64,000 nt of DNA from Dryas octopetala (taxonomy: Eukaryota; Streptophyta; Magnoliopsida; Rosales; Rosaceae), in assembly GCA_963921425.1 (NCBI GenBank), contig OY992838.1:14260001-14324000 (forward strand), read 5' to 3'. The number at the start of each line of letters is the position of its first letter. Within the stretch, counting starts at the first letter, position 1. Shown here in pieces: positions 34,358-44,556 of this stretch. The position numbers and the translations under genes are program-made. The notes beneath the pieces were generated by a model. It was not told the origin of the DNA. It searched no databases and worked only from the letters and a program-made list of their open reading frames with translations.

Positions 34358-34362
34358 ATAGG

Positions 34363-34599
34363 ATCAATTAATTTCCATAGTTTTTGATTTTAGGATTTAT
34401 TACTTGTAACACAAAGAACCATAGTATCGAAAATCCCAAAACCAAAACAAACATAAAAATCTTGCTGCATAAAACTGTTAGTGCAGAACAATATGACTTT
34501 CATGGCAATACAGATTTACATAGAGGAATTCTATTTCAAGAATCATACATATATATAGTGATATTTAACATATAATTCCTCACATATTTCCACAAACAA
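34363..34599. other. intergenic, no gene seen
   Basis: AT-rich sequence between the copia 3' target duplication and a second copia fragment. Confidence 0.35.
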
Positions 34600-35420
34600 T
34601 CAGATTATTGATCTTTACAAAAGAACTTTGGACGCGGTTAAAAAACAAATACAAAATGGAAGAGATTAGTGAGTGTAAATTTCTTATTGATAATTATGTC
34701 CATTTTAGAATGGTAGACTATAAACCTATTCTTCCTCAAGTTGAAGAAGTACAACTCCTTATTGACGATATTGCTATCAGAGATGAGGAGTTCCAAGTTG
34801 GTGTAATTTTAGAAAATTACCACTAAAATGGAATGATTATAAAAAGAAACTCAAACACCAAGAGAATAAATTTACTTTAGAGGAAATAACTCGACACCTT
34901 TTTATAGAAGAAGAATCTCGCAAGCAATATATGAAATCAATTGATTATCCTAAAGCAAATTTGGTGGAGGGGGAGTCAAGTGACAAACCCAAGAAAAATA
35001 AAATTCCCCCAAAGGGAAAGAGTTTCAAAAAGAAAGGACAAGACTCTCTAGTGCTGGGAAGAATGGATGTTTCTTTTGCCAAAAACCCGGTCATATTATG
35101 AAGAATTGTCGACATCATAAGAAATATCTTAAGTCACAACTCAATATGATCGAAGACAATGAGGATTTCACAACAGTGGTGATTGAAGAAAATCACATCG
35201 ATTCTGATGATGGTTAATTGGTGGCTGGATAGTGGAGCTATTATACATGTTGCAAAGAACTGAGAGGCATTCTCAAAATATGAGAAAGTTATTGATGGAC
35301 AAAGTGTCAAGACGGGTAATAACCAATCAACATTGATAATGAGAATTTGTTCAGTTAACCTCAATTTTACATCTGAAAAAACAGTCACATTGAAAAATTT
35401 TCGTCATCATGTTAAATAAT
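34600..35420 (+). pseudogene. Ty1/copia gag-protease fragment of another family
   Basis: Pieces in order: ELWTRLKNKYKMEEISECKF and VEEVQLLIDDIAIRDEEFQV (34615-34826), KLKHQENKFTLEEITRHLF (about 34850-34905), a Lys-rich tail, CCHC knuckle CFFCQKPGHIMKNC (about 35069-35110) and protease WWLDSGAIIHVAKN (about 35220-35260). The strand of reading changes frame several times and stops occur. It ends before the integrase and no LTR was found. The knuckle and DSGA motifs are intact in sequence but the frame is lost. Confidence 0.8.
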
Positions 35421-35459
35421 AGTATGAATATGAATATGTAAAACAAGAAGAAAACTTTA

Positions 35460-35925
35460 AAGTAAATGATAAATAGGTCAATTTTTACGTCCCTAAATAT
35501 TACATCAATCCACCTAATCTTTGAAATGTAAAAAATGTTGAGTGGGGCAGGAATTGATTTCTTTTCCCTGTACTTATTAAACGTGAGAATAAAATTGATT
35601 TCTCATTCCCCGATAGACCTCCAAAAATTGAACCAAACAGCCCCTAAGTTGAAGTGGATCCTCATCTTTGTATCAAACCAATGTAGCTTGCGATCCAACA
35701 ATTATTGTAAAATGTGGTCTAATGATTAAAACAGGATGTCAAATAATCAAAAAAAGGACGTGGATTTTTCGTTTCTTTTTACTATTGGAAACTGTGTTAT
35801 ATAATCAAATAGAGGACATGAAAATATGAAATAAGATTAGCAGAGAATAGAGATTAGTATCCTATGGTCCAAGGTAGTAATTACAATGGGCTGGCCTAGT
35901 GTATTTAATTGGGATTCTAGGGTCC
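35460..35925. repeat. interspersed repeat unit U (single copy)
   Basis: Shares about 450 bases in the same order with the array at 42.1-42.9 kb: AATAGGTCAATTTTTACGTC, then CAGGAATTGATTTC, then AAAATGTGGTCTAATGATTA, then TCCTATGGTCCAAGGTAGTA, ending ATTGGGAT. It is non-coding. Confidence 0.7.
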
Positions 35926-35929
35926 ATTT

Positions 35930-37212
35930 GGATTCTAGCTTGAATTTGGATTTCAAATACATGCATTTAAAATCTATGTATTTAAAATCCTTAGATTTGA
36001 AATTCGGTTGTTTGGATAAAAATTTTAAATGTGAGGATTTCATTTTTTTCTCATTATTTTATTTCAAATATTTATCAATTTAGGATAAATATATAAAAAT
36101 AGACAATAGAATACAAATATAAGTTTGGCTTAATTAGTTGGTTGAGGATATTACTTGTTTGTATAAGGTTGGGGGCTCAAACCCCAACAACCACACTTTG
36201 GGCCTGTTTGGATGAAAGTATTTCATGGGAGGGATTTGGATTTAGGGAGCCCAAATCCAAATACTGTACATTTGTTTGGATTTAATTTAAAGAAGTGATT
36301 TGGATTTGACCCAAATCCATGAATTTCAGATACCATATGTAACTAGGTATTTGAAATCTCACCATCTCATTCTCTCTCTCCCTCACCTCCGGTGACCACC
36401 ACCTCCGACAACCACTGCCAGCCACCCCCCTCTGTTGAATTTTCCGGCCACCCCTCCGACGACTTTTCCGACTACATTTCCGACGTCTTTTCCAGCTGCA
36501 CCTCCTGCATCTTTTTCAGCCACCACGTACTCGAGCGACTTTTCCGTCCACCGACGACGACGGATTTTCCGGACGTATCTTCGGCAACCTTTCCGGCCAC
36601 CCCTTCCAGCGACTTTTCCTGTCGCACCTCCGATGACTTTTTCGGCCACCACCTCTGGAGACTTTTCTGTCCGCTTCTTCGTCCACTTCCAGTGACTTTT
36701 CCGGCCACCCCCTCTGATGACTTTTTCGACCACCACCTCGGCGACCATCAACCAACTAAACTAAACCTATATTTATGTTTGATTGTCTATTTTAAATATT
36801 TATCACATATTGCTAATATATAAAAATTAAAATCATATTTCTTATTTTTTTTCTTAATCATATGTTTAAATTATTAAATTGTCAAAAAAAATTCTTACAT
36901 TGAAATCCTCACCTTTAAATTTTGTATACAAACAATAGAATTTCAAATCTAGGGATTTCTAATACATGGATTTCAAATGCATAGATTTAAAATCCAAATT
37001 CATGGTGGCTGGAGGGGATCAAACGGTGGTGGTGGTCGGTGGCAAAGGTGATGGCCGGCAGGGAGAGGGAGAGTGGTCGTGAGATTTCAAATTCGTACGT
37101 TGTAGGAGTGATTTCAAATCCATGGATTTGGGCCTCTAAAATCCACCCTGGATTTGGTGATCCCTTCTTTAAATAGAAGCCAAACATAAAATACCTTCAT
37201 CCAAACGGGCCC
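35930..37212. mobile_element. two overlapping inverted-repeat elements with a GC-rich core
   Basis: Pair A: about 115 bases from 35930 (TCCATTTGGATTCTAGC...) match the reverse complement of about 36870-37005. Pair B: GGGCCTGTTTGGATGAAAGT at 36199 matches the reverse complement of the sequence ending CATCCAAACGGGCCC at about 37212. The pairs interlock (A, B, A', B') rather than nest. Inside B, 36380-36745 is GC-rich and built from degenerate units like GACTTTTCCGGCCACC, which gives long but meaningless open frames on both strands. These look like MITE-type elements of related families, rearranged by a second insertion or an inversion. Confidence 0.6.
36126..36190 (+). other. tRNA-like (SINE head) sequence
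   Basis: GGCTTAATTAGTTGGTTGAGG resembles box A, and GGGGGCTCAAACCCC about 45 bases later resembles box B. No tail or target duplication is evident. Confidence 0.35.
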
Positions 37213-37683
37213 TAATGGATTTTAAAAGAAATTGGAAATTCATAGAAATCTAAGTGTATTTAATTCAGAATTTTAGGTATATTCAATTAATTCAGAATTT
37301 TATAGATTTCATAAAAATATAGGTATATTAGAAAACTCTGATCGATTTTAAATGATTTCCTTAAGTGGTGGATTTTGTTGGATTTTGATGGATTTTGTTA
37401 GAAAAGCAAAAGCTATGAGAATTCCACCTTTCTCCCTTAAATTTTGATGGATTTTATGAAAATCAATAAGAATATCCATATATAGAATGCATAAAATCTG
37501 CATAAATTTATAACTCCTTTAAAATTCATATGCCAATTCAAACGACTAAACAGATGGCTAGTATATATATATATATATATATGCACCACCTTTTCCATAG
37601 CTTTTAATCACCTTGGGAGATCTCTCTTCTCCAACAATTCTTTCTCCATCTTTTACTTAGCTTGTGAGCAGAAAAAAAACACC
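37213..37683 (+). promoter_or_regulatory. upstream region of the dioxygenase gene
   Basis: AT-rich, with recurring GGATTTTGATGG phrases. A (TA)10-like run at 37562-37582 (TATATATATATATATATATG) lies about 100 bases before the ATG and may serve as the TATA region. A CT-rich leader (GAGATCTCTCTTCTCC) follows. Confidence 0.4.
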
Positions 37684-38060
37684 ATGAGCACTCAAACAGT
37701 GACCAAAATTCCGGTGGTAGATTTCTCCAAATCAGAGAACTTCTGGAAGCCAGGGACAAGTTCATGGCATTCAGCTCGCAGAGAAGTTTGTCATGCACTC
37801 GAAGAGTTTGGTTGTTTCATTGCAATCCTGTCCAACAAAGTCTCTTTGGAGCTTCACAACACTTTGTTTGGTACATTGAGAGAGATGTTTGATTTCCCCA
37901 CAGAAATCAAAGCCCAACATACTTACCAAGACAAGCCTTTTGCTGGCTATTTTACTAAGAACCCTTCCTATGAAGCCATGTTCCTTGATAATGTTTCAAA
38001 CCCTGAAGAACTTCAGAGATTCTCACATATTTTTTGGCCCAACGGAAACTATCAGTTTCG
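37684..38060 (+). CDS. 2-oxoglutarate/Fe(II)-dependent dioxygenase, exon 1
   Basis: First of three exons (377, 319 and 234 bases) that join to a 309-residue protein. The ATG in AACACCATGAGC opens MSTQTVTKIPVVDFS, the usual N-terminal start of plant soluble dioxygenases (IPVVDFS). Exon 1 encodes residues 1-126, the DIOX_N region, including FDFPTEIKAQHTYQDKP. It ends at TTTCG|GTATAC with two bases of a codon completed by exon 2. Total length and motif spacing fit the AOP-like branch of the 2OGD superfamily (about 310 residues). Substrate cannot be deduced; members modify glucosinolates, hormones or other specialised metabolites in the cytosol. Confidence 0.88.
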
Positions 38061-38161
38061 GTATACTTTTCAAAACATATGTTCTTGGATTGTTCATTTC
38101 AATTCTTGTCTAGCTAATTCTTGTTTTTTTTTTTTTTTTTTTTTTTTTTTTGTGCCTACAG
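38061..38161 (+). other. intron 1 of the dioxygenase, with a T28 tract
   Basis: GTATAC start and CCTACAG end, 101 bases. A run of 28 T (38124-38151) forms the polypyrimidine tract 10 bases before the acceptor. Confidence 0.85.
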
Positions 38162-38480
38162 TGACAGTGTTGATATGCATATGAAAGTGGTGGCAGAACT
38201 AAATGAAGTTGTGACGAGAATGGTATTCGAGAACTATGGTGTAGAGAAGTATCATGATGATCACATTCAATCGACTTTTTACGCTCTCAAATTATTAAAA
38301 TACAAAGAACCCAAGAAAGGTGAAAGTGTGAGTCTAGTTAGTCATACAGACAAGAGCTTTTCCACCATTCTCTGTCAAAATCAGGTCAATGGTTTGGAGG
38401 TAAATACAAAGGATGATCAATGGATATGTGTTGATCTTCCACCGTCATCTTTCGTATTCCTAGCAAGTGATGTATTTCAG
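38162..38480 (+). CDS. 2-oxoglutarate/Fe(II)-dependent dioxygenase, exon 2
   Basis: Encodes residues 126-232. It contains YGVEKYHDDHIQSTFYALKL, the metal-ligand motif SHTDKSF (His187 and Asp189), LCQNQVNGLEV and PPSSFVFLASDVFQ. The acceptor CCTACAG|TGACAG keeps the frame. The donor is TTTCAG|GTACGT. All residues needed for iron binding in this exon are present. Confidence 0.9.
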
Positions 38481-38898
38481 GTACGTATGTTTATGCCATA
38501 ATTTTTCATTTAATATAACTATATGTATATTTGTACTGCATTCACCACTAAAATATATATGTATATATCACATGTCTCACATACATACGTAATATAAGTG
38601 AGTTGCAACTTTGAAAATCCCACTTAATTATAATTAAGCCCACACTCCTCTTTTTATTTAATAGATGAAAAATCAATTTGCTAATTTTTTTTTTTTTTTT
38701 TTGAGTTGGAGGGAAGGGGATCAAACTTGGGTGAATTGTGGGTAATTGTACGGCCCTTTCAACTGGCCTACCCAACAACTGCATTAATTCTCTAGCTTGA
38801 TGATGAAATTCACATGTGAAACCAATTTAATTGATCGGCATCCCTTGTAGATCAGTTGAGGTGATTATCTATAGTGTGAATTACGTATTATTTAACAA

Positions 38899-39033
38899 GC
38901 TAGGATAGTGTTATTGGCACTCCAAAAGGTCATCCTAGCCTGCACTTCAATATGTACAAATTTTCTCTTATGTTTTTTTTTTAAATTGGACTGCATGCTG
39001 GATGACTTTTTTGTAGTGCCAATAACACTATCC
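38899..39033. mobile_element. 135-bp hAT-type MITE inside the dioxygenase intron
   Basis: The ends form a near-perfect stem (GGATAGTGTTATTGGCACT at the left; AGTGCCAATAACACTATCC at the right), with a further matching stretch around GGTCATCC and GGATGACTT. A perfect 8-base direct repeat, TTTAACAA, flanks it at 38891-38898 and 39034-39041. The size, stem and 8-base duplication fit a hAT MITE. Confidence 0.85.
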
Positions 39034-39689
39034 TTTAACAATTATCAATTAGCTATTTGTCTAATTATATTTCTGTCTACTTTATGGAAGAGTTTCCAAG
39101 TTCTAATCTCTCATTCTCATAAAACACAAATATTTTTAATTACTAAAAATTTTGAAAGAAATTTTTTGTCCCACCAGTGTTTATCCATCCTTTGATCTTC
39201 TTCTATTTTTTTCAACACCAAGCACTCCATGATTGTGATACTTTTTTTTCTTTCACATTTTTCTACCTGAGTAAGAGGTGATGAAAGTATTGGTATATAT
39301 ACCTCAAAAGGAGGTTGTTGATATTACATTTGGTGATATTTCTCTCAAAGTGAAGGCTTACTTTGTTTAATTTTTTTGTATTTGAGTGTTTATATGTTGA
39401 TATTCATAATTGGTAACAATATTTTTTTATAATTGAATGTATGAATCATGAAATTTCAATTAAAACATTCAAAATTAGAAGTAATAAATGCCTCAAATCA
39501 TGGATCTTTAAATATTGCTCAAATTGGAGCAATGACAGCTTTTGTAAATATCTACATATTTATGCCTAAGCCATTATCTGACGTGGAAAAAAAAAAATTC
39601 ACGCACATTTATTTACCTATTGGGCCTACTATAAAATAGGGTATTCAAAATGGTCTTATATCTAAAAAACCCTATATATATATATATAT

Positions 39690-40075
39690 ATATCCTTGGG
39701 GGCGTATCTGTGACATTCTATTTTTGACACAAGTTTTCAATAAGGCACACTCCATATATGATTTCAACGATCCAAACCGTCTATTTTTTAGGTCTACATT
39801 AAAGGATCATTCTTACAAAAAATTAGGTAAATCATAAATCATTTACCGACAAAGATTAAGTGGTCAACATAATAAACACTTGAAATGTTGACCATTTAAT
39901 CTTATATGGTAAATGGTTTCTGATTTACCTAATTTTTTGTCAGGATGATCCCTTAATAAAGACCTAAAAAATAGACGGTTTGGATCGTTGAAATCCTTTA
40001 TGGAGTGGGCCCCATTGAAAATTTATGTCAAAACTTGTTTCAAAAATATGATGTCATGGATCCTTCTCCTATATC
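39690..40075. mobile_element. long inverted-repeat MITE inside the dioxygenase intron
   Basis: Two arms of about 180 bases pair with few mismatches. Left-arm blocks such as TTTCAACGATCCAAACCGTC, ATTTTTTAGGTCT and AAAAAATTAGGTAAATCA recur inverted in the right arm. The loop lies near 39875. Long arms suggest a Mutator-like MITE; the exact ends and target duplication are obscured by a (TA)n run at 39676-39693. Confidence 0.75.
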
Positions 40076-40162
40076 ATTAATTAATTAGTTTTTTGTTTTT
40101 TATTTATTTATTTGTAGTTCTATTGTCATTAATTCCAAGTTTTATTTGATTTTTCATACTAG

Positions 40163-40396
40163 GTTTGGAGCAATGATAGAATACGGTCTTGTATACATAG
40201 AGTCATTGTGAAGGAAAATAAGGTTAGATACTCATTCGGGCTTTCTTCACTCAAAAAAGGGGTAACACACATACCGAAGGAGCTTGTGGACAAGGACAAT
40301 CCTTTAAGATATAAGCCACTTGATCAGTCAGAATATATTAAAGCACAACTCATGGGCACTTCACCCCTTACCGTCAAGGCATATTGTGGCATTTGA
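40163..40396 (+). CDS. 2-oxoglutarate/Fe(II)-dependent dioxygenase, exon 3
   Basis: Encodes residues 233-309 and the stop. It begins VWSNDRIRSCIHRVIVKENK, with the third iron ligand His244, and then RYSFGL, which gives the Arg254-x-Ser256 pair that binds 2-oxoglutarate. It ends LTVKAYCGI. With exons 1 and 2 the enzyme core (H-x-D, H, R-x-S) is complete, so the gene may be functional despite its enlarged intron. Confidence 0.9.
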   Translation, partial: VWSNDRIRSCIHRVIVKENKVRYSFGLSSLKKGVTHIPKELVDKDNPLRYKPLDQSEYIKAQLMGTSPLTVKAYCGI

Positions 40397-41125
40397 TATT
40401 TTTTTTTTTTAAATCAATAAAGAAGTAGGATTTTTATATTAATTTCAAAATAAAACAAACATGGCTGGAATAATATATTTTCTTTGTTTTTTTTCTTTTT
40501 CCAATTAATAAAAACGTCATGTATGCATGCTTTCGATCTTAAGAATTGTGTTGATGTCACATTGTACTTGGGTTCTTATTATATATACATTCTAATTGTA
40601 GTTGCATGGCCTTTATATATTTGAGAGTTGATCACTCTCCTTTTATATATCCCCTCAAGTGAGAATTCTGTAAGGATCTTACACATAATGTCAAAAAAGA
40701 ATCTAGAAGATAGATTAACTGTTGTGGGAAATACATGAACTACCTAAATAGACGTCCTAAAGATAACACAAACCGTCTGAAGAAAATGTTGATGATGCTG
40801 CAAAAACTGTGCTTGTTTTTCTTCCTCTTATCCAATTTTGCTCCGAGTTCTCAACTAAAATGTTGCTCCTCTAATCCTAATGGAAGTCCTAAAATCCTTC
40901 TTTTTGGCTCAGTTAAATCTGAGCCACACGAACGGCCATTAAAATATTCCCGTATGTCACATAAAAGAAAAAGCACAGGTATTATGAGAATCTTTTCAAA
41001 AGTGGCCATTGGGGATGATTATAAAACTTGTAAATTAGACTTGTCTTTCCCACGCAGCATCCCATTTTCCTGATCAGCATTGTCTTAGTTTATGTACAAT
41101 TAATGCCTTGACTTGAGAGATTAAG
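40397..41125. other. intergenic; left part of a local duplication
   Basis: About 40755-41055 (CACAAACCGTCTGAAGAAAA to GGGGATGATTATAAA) is duplicated at 44557-44868. An open frame at 40735-41073 has an N-terminal hydrophobic run (LCLFFFLLSNFA) but is disrupted in the duplicate and has no recognisable domain, so I do not call it a gene. It may be upstream sequence of the ancestral UGT copy. Confidence 0.5.
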
Positions 41126-41560
41126 CCACATGCAGTATGTGTACCATTCCCAGCTCAATTGAGCATGAATCCAATACTGAAATTAGTTAAACTCCACTAC
41201 AAAGGCTTCCACATAATTTTTGTGAACACAGAGTTCATCCACAAGTGAACAAGTGCTTGTGGCTTCATGGGCTACCTACAGTATCGACCTCTCATTGAAA
41301 AGGGCTTCATTCCTCTTAAAGTCGTACTATTGTATTAATCAATCAAAATGAGGAATTGAAATCAAATTTGTTAGTGGTCATTTGGAAAATTGGAAACCAC
41401 CGACTTTGTACTAATTATTTTCTTTGATCGATTTGCAGATGCTAGTTATTTGAAAAACGGGTATTTGGATACTGTAATAGATGGGAAACCAGGCATGAAG
41501 GGTATCCGATTGAGGGACCTCCCCATCTATGTATCCAACTAATGTAGCTTGTGGTCCTAC
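41126..41560 (+). pseudogene. UGT85-like UDP-glycosyltransferase pseudogene with an internal deletion
   Basis: Starts [12 protein letters not shown], continues [20 protein letters not shown] and TEFIHK, then a stop (TGA, about 41249). It jumps directly to ACGFMGYLQYRPLIEKGFIP, skipping roughly 90 residues of the N-terminal domain. After an intron-like gap ending TTGCAG (about 41440) the frame resumes DASYLKNGYLDTVIDGKPGM, KGIRLRDLP, and is then replaced by repeat unit U. UGT85 enzymes glycosylate small hydrophobic metabolites; this copy lacks the whole C-terminal sugar-donor (PSPG) domain and is dead. Confidence 0.82.
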
Positions 41561-42225
41561 AATTATCTGTTGTAAAATGTGGTCTAACGATTAAGACATG
41601 CAGGATGTCAAATAATCAAATAAAGGACATGGATTTTTCGTTGCTTTTTACTATTGCAAACTGTACGTCCCCATAAGGCAAAGCTATGCATGTTTATATA
41701 GTCCACTGGAACGAACTCACAACTCAATGGGATAATTTTCTTATAGCAACTAGAACTCGACTTGAAGAGTTGAGACACTACAAGAAATGTGAGCAAAGCC
41801 CACCCTCATTGGTGTCATAAAATGAGGTGACAACTGGGCTAACAGAAGAAGGGACAGAGATACCGGTAACTGGAAGAGGTAACTCTAGTTGAAGAAGGGA
41901 GTTAGCCGGCTGGCTGAGGTAACTCTGCTTGCCAAGGGGAAAACGCTCTTATTTTATAGTTCTTTAAAAGATTGTTCCTTCCAAAAAACAGGACCTATTC
42001 TCTATCTCGTAGTGGAAGTACGTGCTCCTCCCTAATTCCTATTCCCTTACTCTAACAAGTAAGGAAGTAAACTCCCTAGCCTCTCCCTATATATGTGTTA
42101 TATAATCAAATTGAGGACATGAAAATATGAAATAAGATTAGCATAGAATAGAGCTCAGCATCCTATGGTCCAAGGTAGTAATTACAATGGGATGGCCTAA
42201 GGGGGGTGTATTCAATTGGGATGTA
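41535..42225. repeat. repeat unit U copy interrupted by a 425-base insert
   Basis: Unit U sequence (TGTAGCTTGTGGTCCTACAA onward) runs to about 41661 at ACTATTGCAAACTGT, then resumes at about 42088 with GTTATATAATCAAATTGAGG. The intervening 425 bases are unrelated and include CACTACAAGAAATGTG at 41776, which resembles the terminus of CACTA transposons. Confidence 0.6.
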
Positions 42226-42860
42226 AATGATAAATAGGTCAATTTTTACGTCTCTACATATTACATCGATCAATCCTCCTAATCTTTGAAATGTGAAAAA
42301 CGTCAAGTGGGCCAGGAATTGATTTCCCTTCCATGTATTTACTAAACATGGGAATGAAATTAATTTTTCATTTTGAAGCCTCTAAAACTTGAACCAAACG
42401 GCCGGCCCAAAAGGGTGAAGTGGATCCCCATGTATGTATCAAACCAAGTAGCTTGGGGTCCTACAATTATCTATTGTAAAATGTGGTCTAACGATTAAGA
42501 CATGATGTCAAATAATTAAATAAATTAAGGACATGGATTTTTTGTTTCTTTTTACTATTGCAAATTGTGTTATATAATCAAATAGAAGACTTGGAAATAT
42601 GAAATAAGATTAGCATAGAATAGAGATTAGTATCCTATGGTCCAAGGTAGTAATTACAATGGGCTGGCCTAAGGGGGGGTGTATTCAATTGGGATGTAAA
42701 TGATAAATAGGTCAATTTAATTTTAAGTCTCTACATATTACATCGATCAATCCACCTAATCTTTAAAATGTGAGCAATGTCGAGTGGGCCAGGTATTGAT
42801 TTCTCTTCCCTGTACTTACCAAACGTAAGAATAGGGGATGTAAATGATAAATAGGTCAAT
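42088..42860. repeat. tandem array of repeat unit U
   Basis: About 1.6 units of 480 bases in tandem. Landmarks occur in order twice: GATGTAAATGATAAATAGGT (about 42220 and 42693), CCATGTATTTAC or CCTGTACTTACC, AAGATTAGCATAGAATAGAG (about 42134 and 42605) and TCCTATGGTCCAAGGTAGTA. A third short start occurs at 42836. Confidence 0.75.
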
Positions 42861-43690
42861 TTTTACATCTCTAAATATTAGAGAAAATTTGAAAATTTTC
42901 AACAAAACCGAGAAAATCAAACAAAATTGGAGATCCCATAGTCGAAATATATTGTTTAGTTAGCTTTACAAATTGAGCATTCAAAAACAAACAATCAACC
43001 AATTTCGAAATTTTCCCAAAAAATTCCCAAATTTTTGAAAATTTTGAACCTTAACTTCCCAAAGTTTCAAAATCATCGATTATTTGCATGAATTGGTATG
43101 AATTAAACATGAATACAACATCTATGAATAATTTGTAGCAAAACCCAATCTTAATTTCAACAAAATCACATACAAAAACGATTTTAATCCTTGAACCCGA
43201 AAAACCCCAATTTTCGAAATCAAACATGCTTTAATTCGAATAAACCTTGAAGTAAACAAGCATACCTTAGTCGAAATCATGAGTTAAACAAGAACCGCAA
43301 GCAAAAACGAACAAGCAAGCACCCAATCGAAAACGCAAAAAAATAAAAAATAAAAAATTCTTTGGTTTCCTTAATTTTTGAGCGGGTCAGCAAAAAGAAA
43401 AGAAAACCACAAAAATTTGTCCTTAGTCTTAATCAGTGGGCTGTCCGTATGCATGTACGGTAACCATCTGTGGACTGAGAACCATAAATCCATTTTCACA
43501 TCTTTAACAAGATGACATATTAATTAGTGTGAACATCAAGATCTTTCTATATGATGGAATTTTGTCAATATCACTTGAGTTGAACAATAACAATTAATTC
43601 ATGCTTATATGTGGACCAACCATGAGATAATCATTATTGAACAAAAACTGACTTCTTTATGGGATATTTCTTTTTGCGGAATTCTTTTAT
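42861..43690. other. AT-rich intergenic DNA, no gene seen
   Basis: From 42880 to 43330 there are many AAAATTTTC, CCCAAATT and AACAAGC-type words but no coding frame. Confidence 0.35.
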
Positions 43691-43739
43691 CACACATAGA
43701 GGAAAAGCAACACATAAAGGCAGATATAAAGCCTAAACT

Positions 43740-44045
43740 GCTTGTAACGTGTGAATAAACAATAACATATTATATATATGTATATATATATACATAAATA
43801 AGTTGAGGTATACCTCAACAGAAGGAGCCTGATATATATATTAGTGGCAACATGTGTAAACAAAACAATTAGAAAGATAGCTAGCTTTATGCTTTTTCTT
43901 ATCAACTTGCAAGTTAACAATCACGCAGTTTATAAACAACTATAAAGTCTATACTTTTGCTTGGCAACTTGTAAGTAAACAATCAGATTATATATGTGCA
44001 TATTGCTGTCAAGTGTCAACTTGTAAATAAACAATCATATAAATA
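43740..44045. repeat. tandem repeat with CAACTTGTAAGTAAACAATCA
   Basis: A unit of about 55-65 bases containing CAACTTG(C/T)AAGT(T/A)AACAATCA appears at about 43904, 43966 and 44018, with a weaker copy near 43740. It lies in the interior of the truncated LTR element at 44103-44535. Confidence 0.6.
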
Positions 44046-44084
44046 TATATTGACTTCACAAAATAGGCCTTTAGATCCATAGAA

Positions 44085-44535
44085 CCTTGCTCTGATACCA
44101 CATGTTGGATTTCTTTATATGCAGTATAAAGGCACTCTCCTTGTGATGTCATTGATTGCTCGTGAGAAACAAAGATGCAGTCAAATGTTTGTGAGAATGC
44201 CAAAGACAGCCGTAAGTCTTCCTCTCTCTCTCTGTATCTCCTTATACACTAGCCTATATGGGGTAGGATCTTTTATGCATGTGATTGTACATAAGAGAGG
44301 GGACCCTAGCTGTATATTTATAGATGACAACTCCTAGGTTTCTTACCCATAAAGAAACACCCGAAGTCAGCCTTATCACCTCTGGATATCATAACCTTAT
44401 GTAATAGGTATTCCTTGTTAATTAGAATTCCTTTTTCACCTTAAGTACTGGCCAGGCTGTACAAGTTAGTCTCCCACTTGTATTCTTAGTTGTATAAGTG
44501 ATTAAATAGGTTGCTAACTCAAATAGGTTCTTACA
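44085..44535 (-). mobile_element. LTR plus primer site of a truncated LTR retrotransposon
   Basis: On the minus strand a 433-base LTR (44535 down to 44103, TGTAAGAACC...AACA) is followed after two bases by TGGTATCAGAGCAAGG (44100-44085), a tRNA-iMet primer site. No coding region or second LTR follows to the left. GTATAAAGG (about 44125) lies in the LTR. This is a 5' LTR with a stub of leader. Confidence 0.75.
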
Positions 44536-44556
44536 TCTTCTCCAACAATTCTTGAT

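Larger units (their letters stand above)
38481..40162 (+). other. intron 2 of the dioxygenase, 1,682 bases with two MITEs
   Basis: GTACGT donor and ATACTAG acceptor. The intron is large for its family because of a 135-bp hAT-type MITE (38899-39033) and a long inverted-repeat element (about 39690-40075). The remainder is AT-rich with T-runs at 38683-38701 and elsewhere. Confidence 0.85.

Noticed and set aside
36126-36190. Candidate tRNA gene
   Set aside because: Box A- and B-like motifs are present but no cloverleaf can be formed; kept only as a SINE-head-like sequence.
36383-36823. Long open frames on both strands (up to 143 codons)
   Set aside because: They lie in a GC-rich tandem repeat; overlapping frames on both strands with Pro/Thr/Phe or Gly/Arg/Lys runs are repeat artefacts.
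40735-41073. 112-codon frame with a hydrophobic N-terminal run
   Set aside because: The duplicate at 44.6 kb is disrupted and neither has a recognisable domain; treated as duplicated flank rather than a gene.
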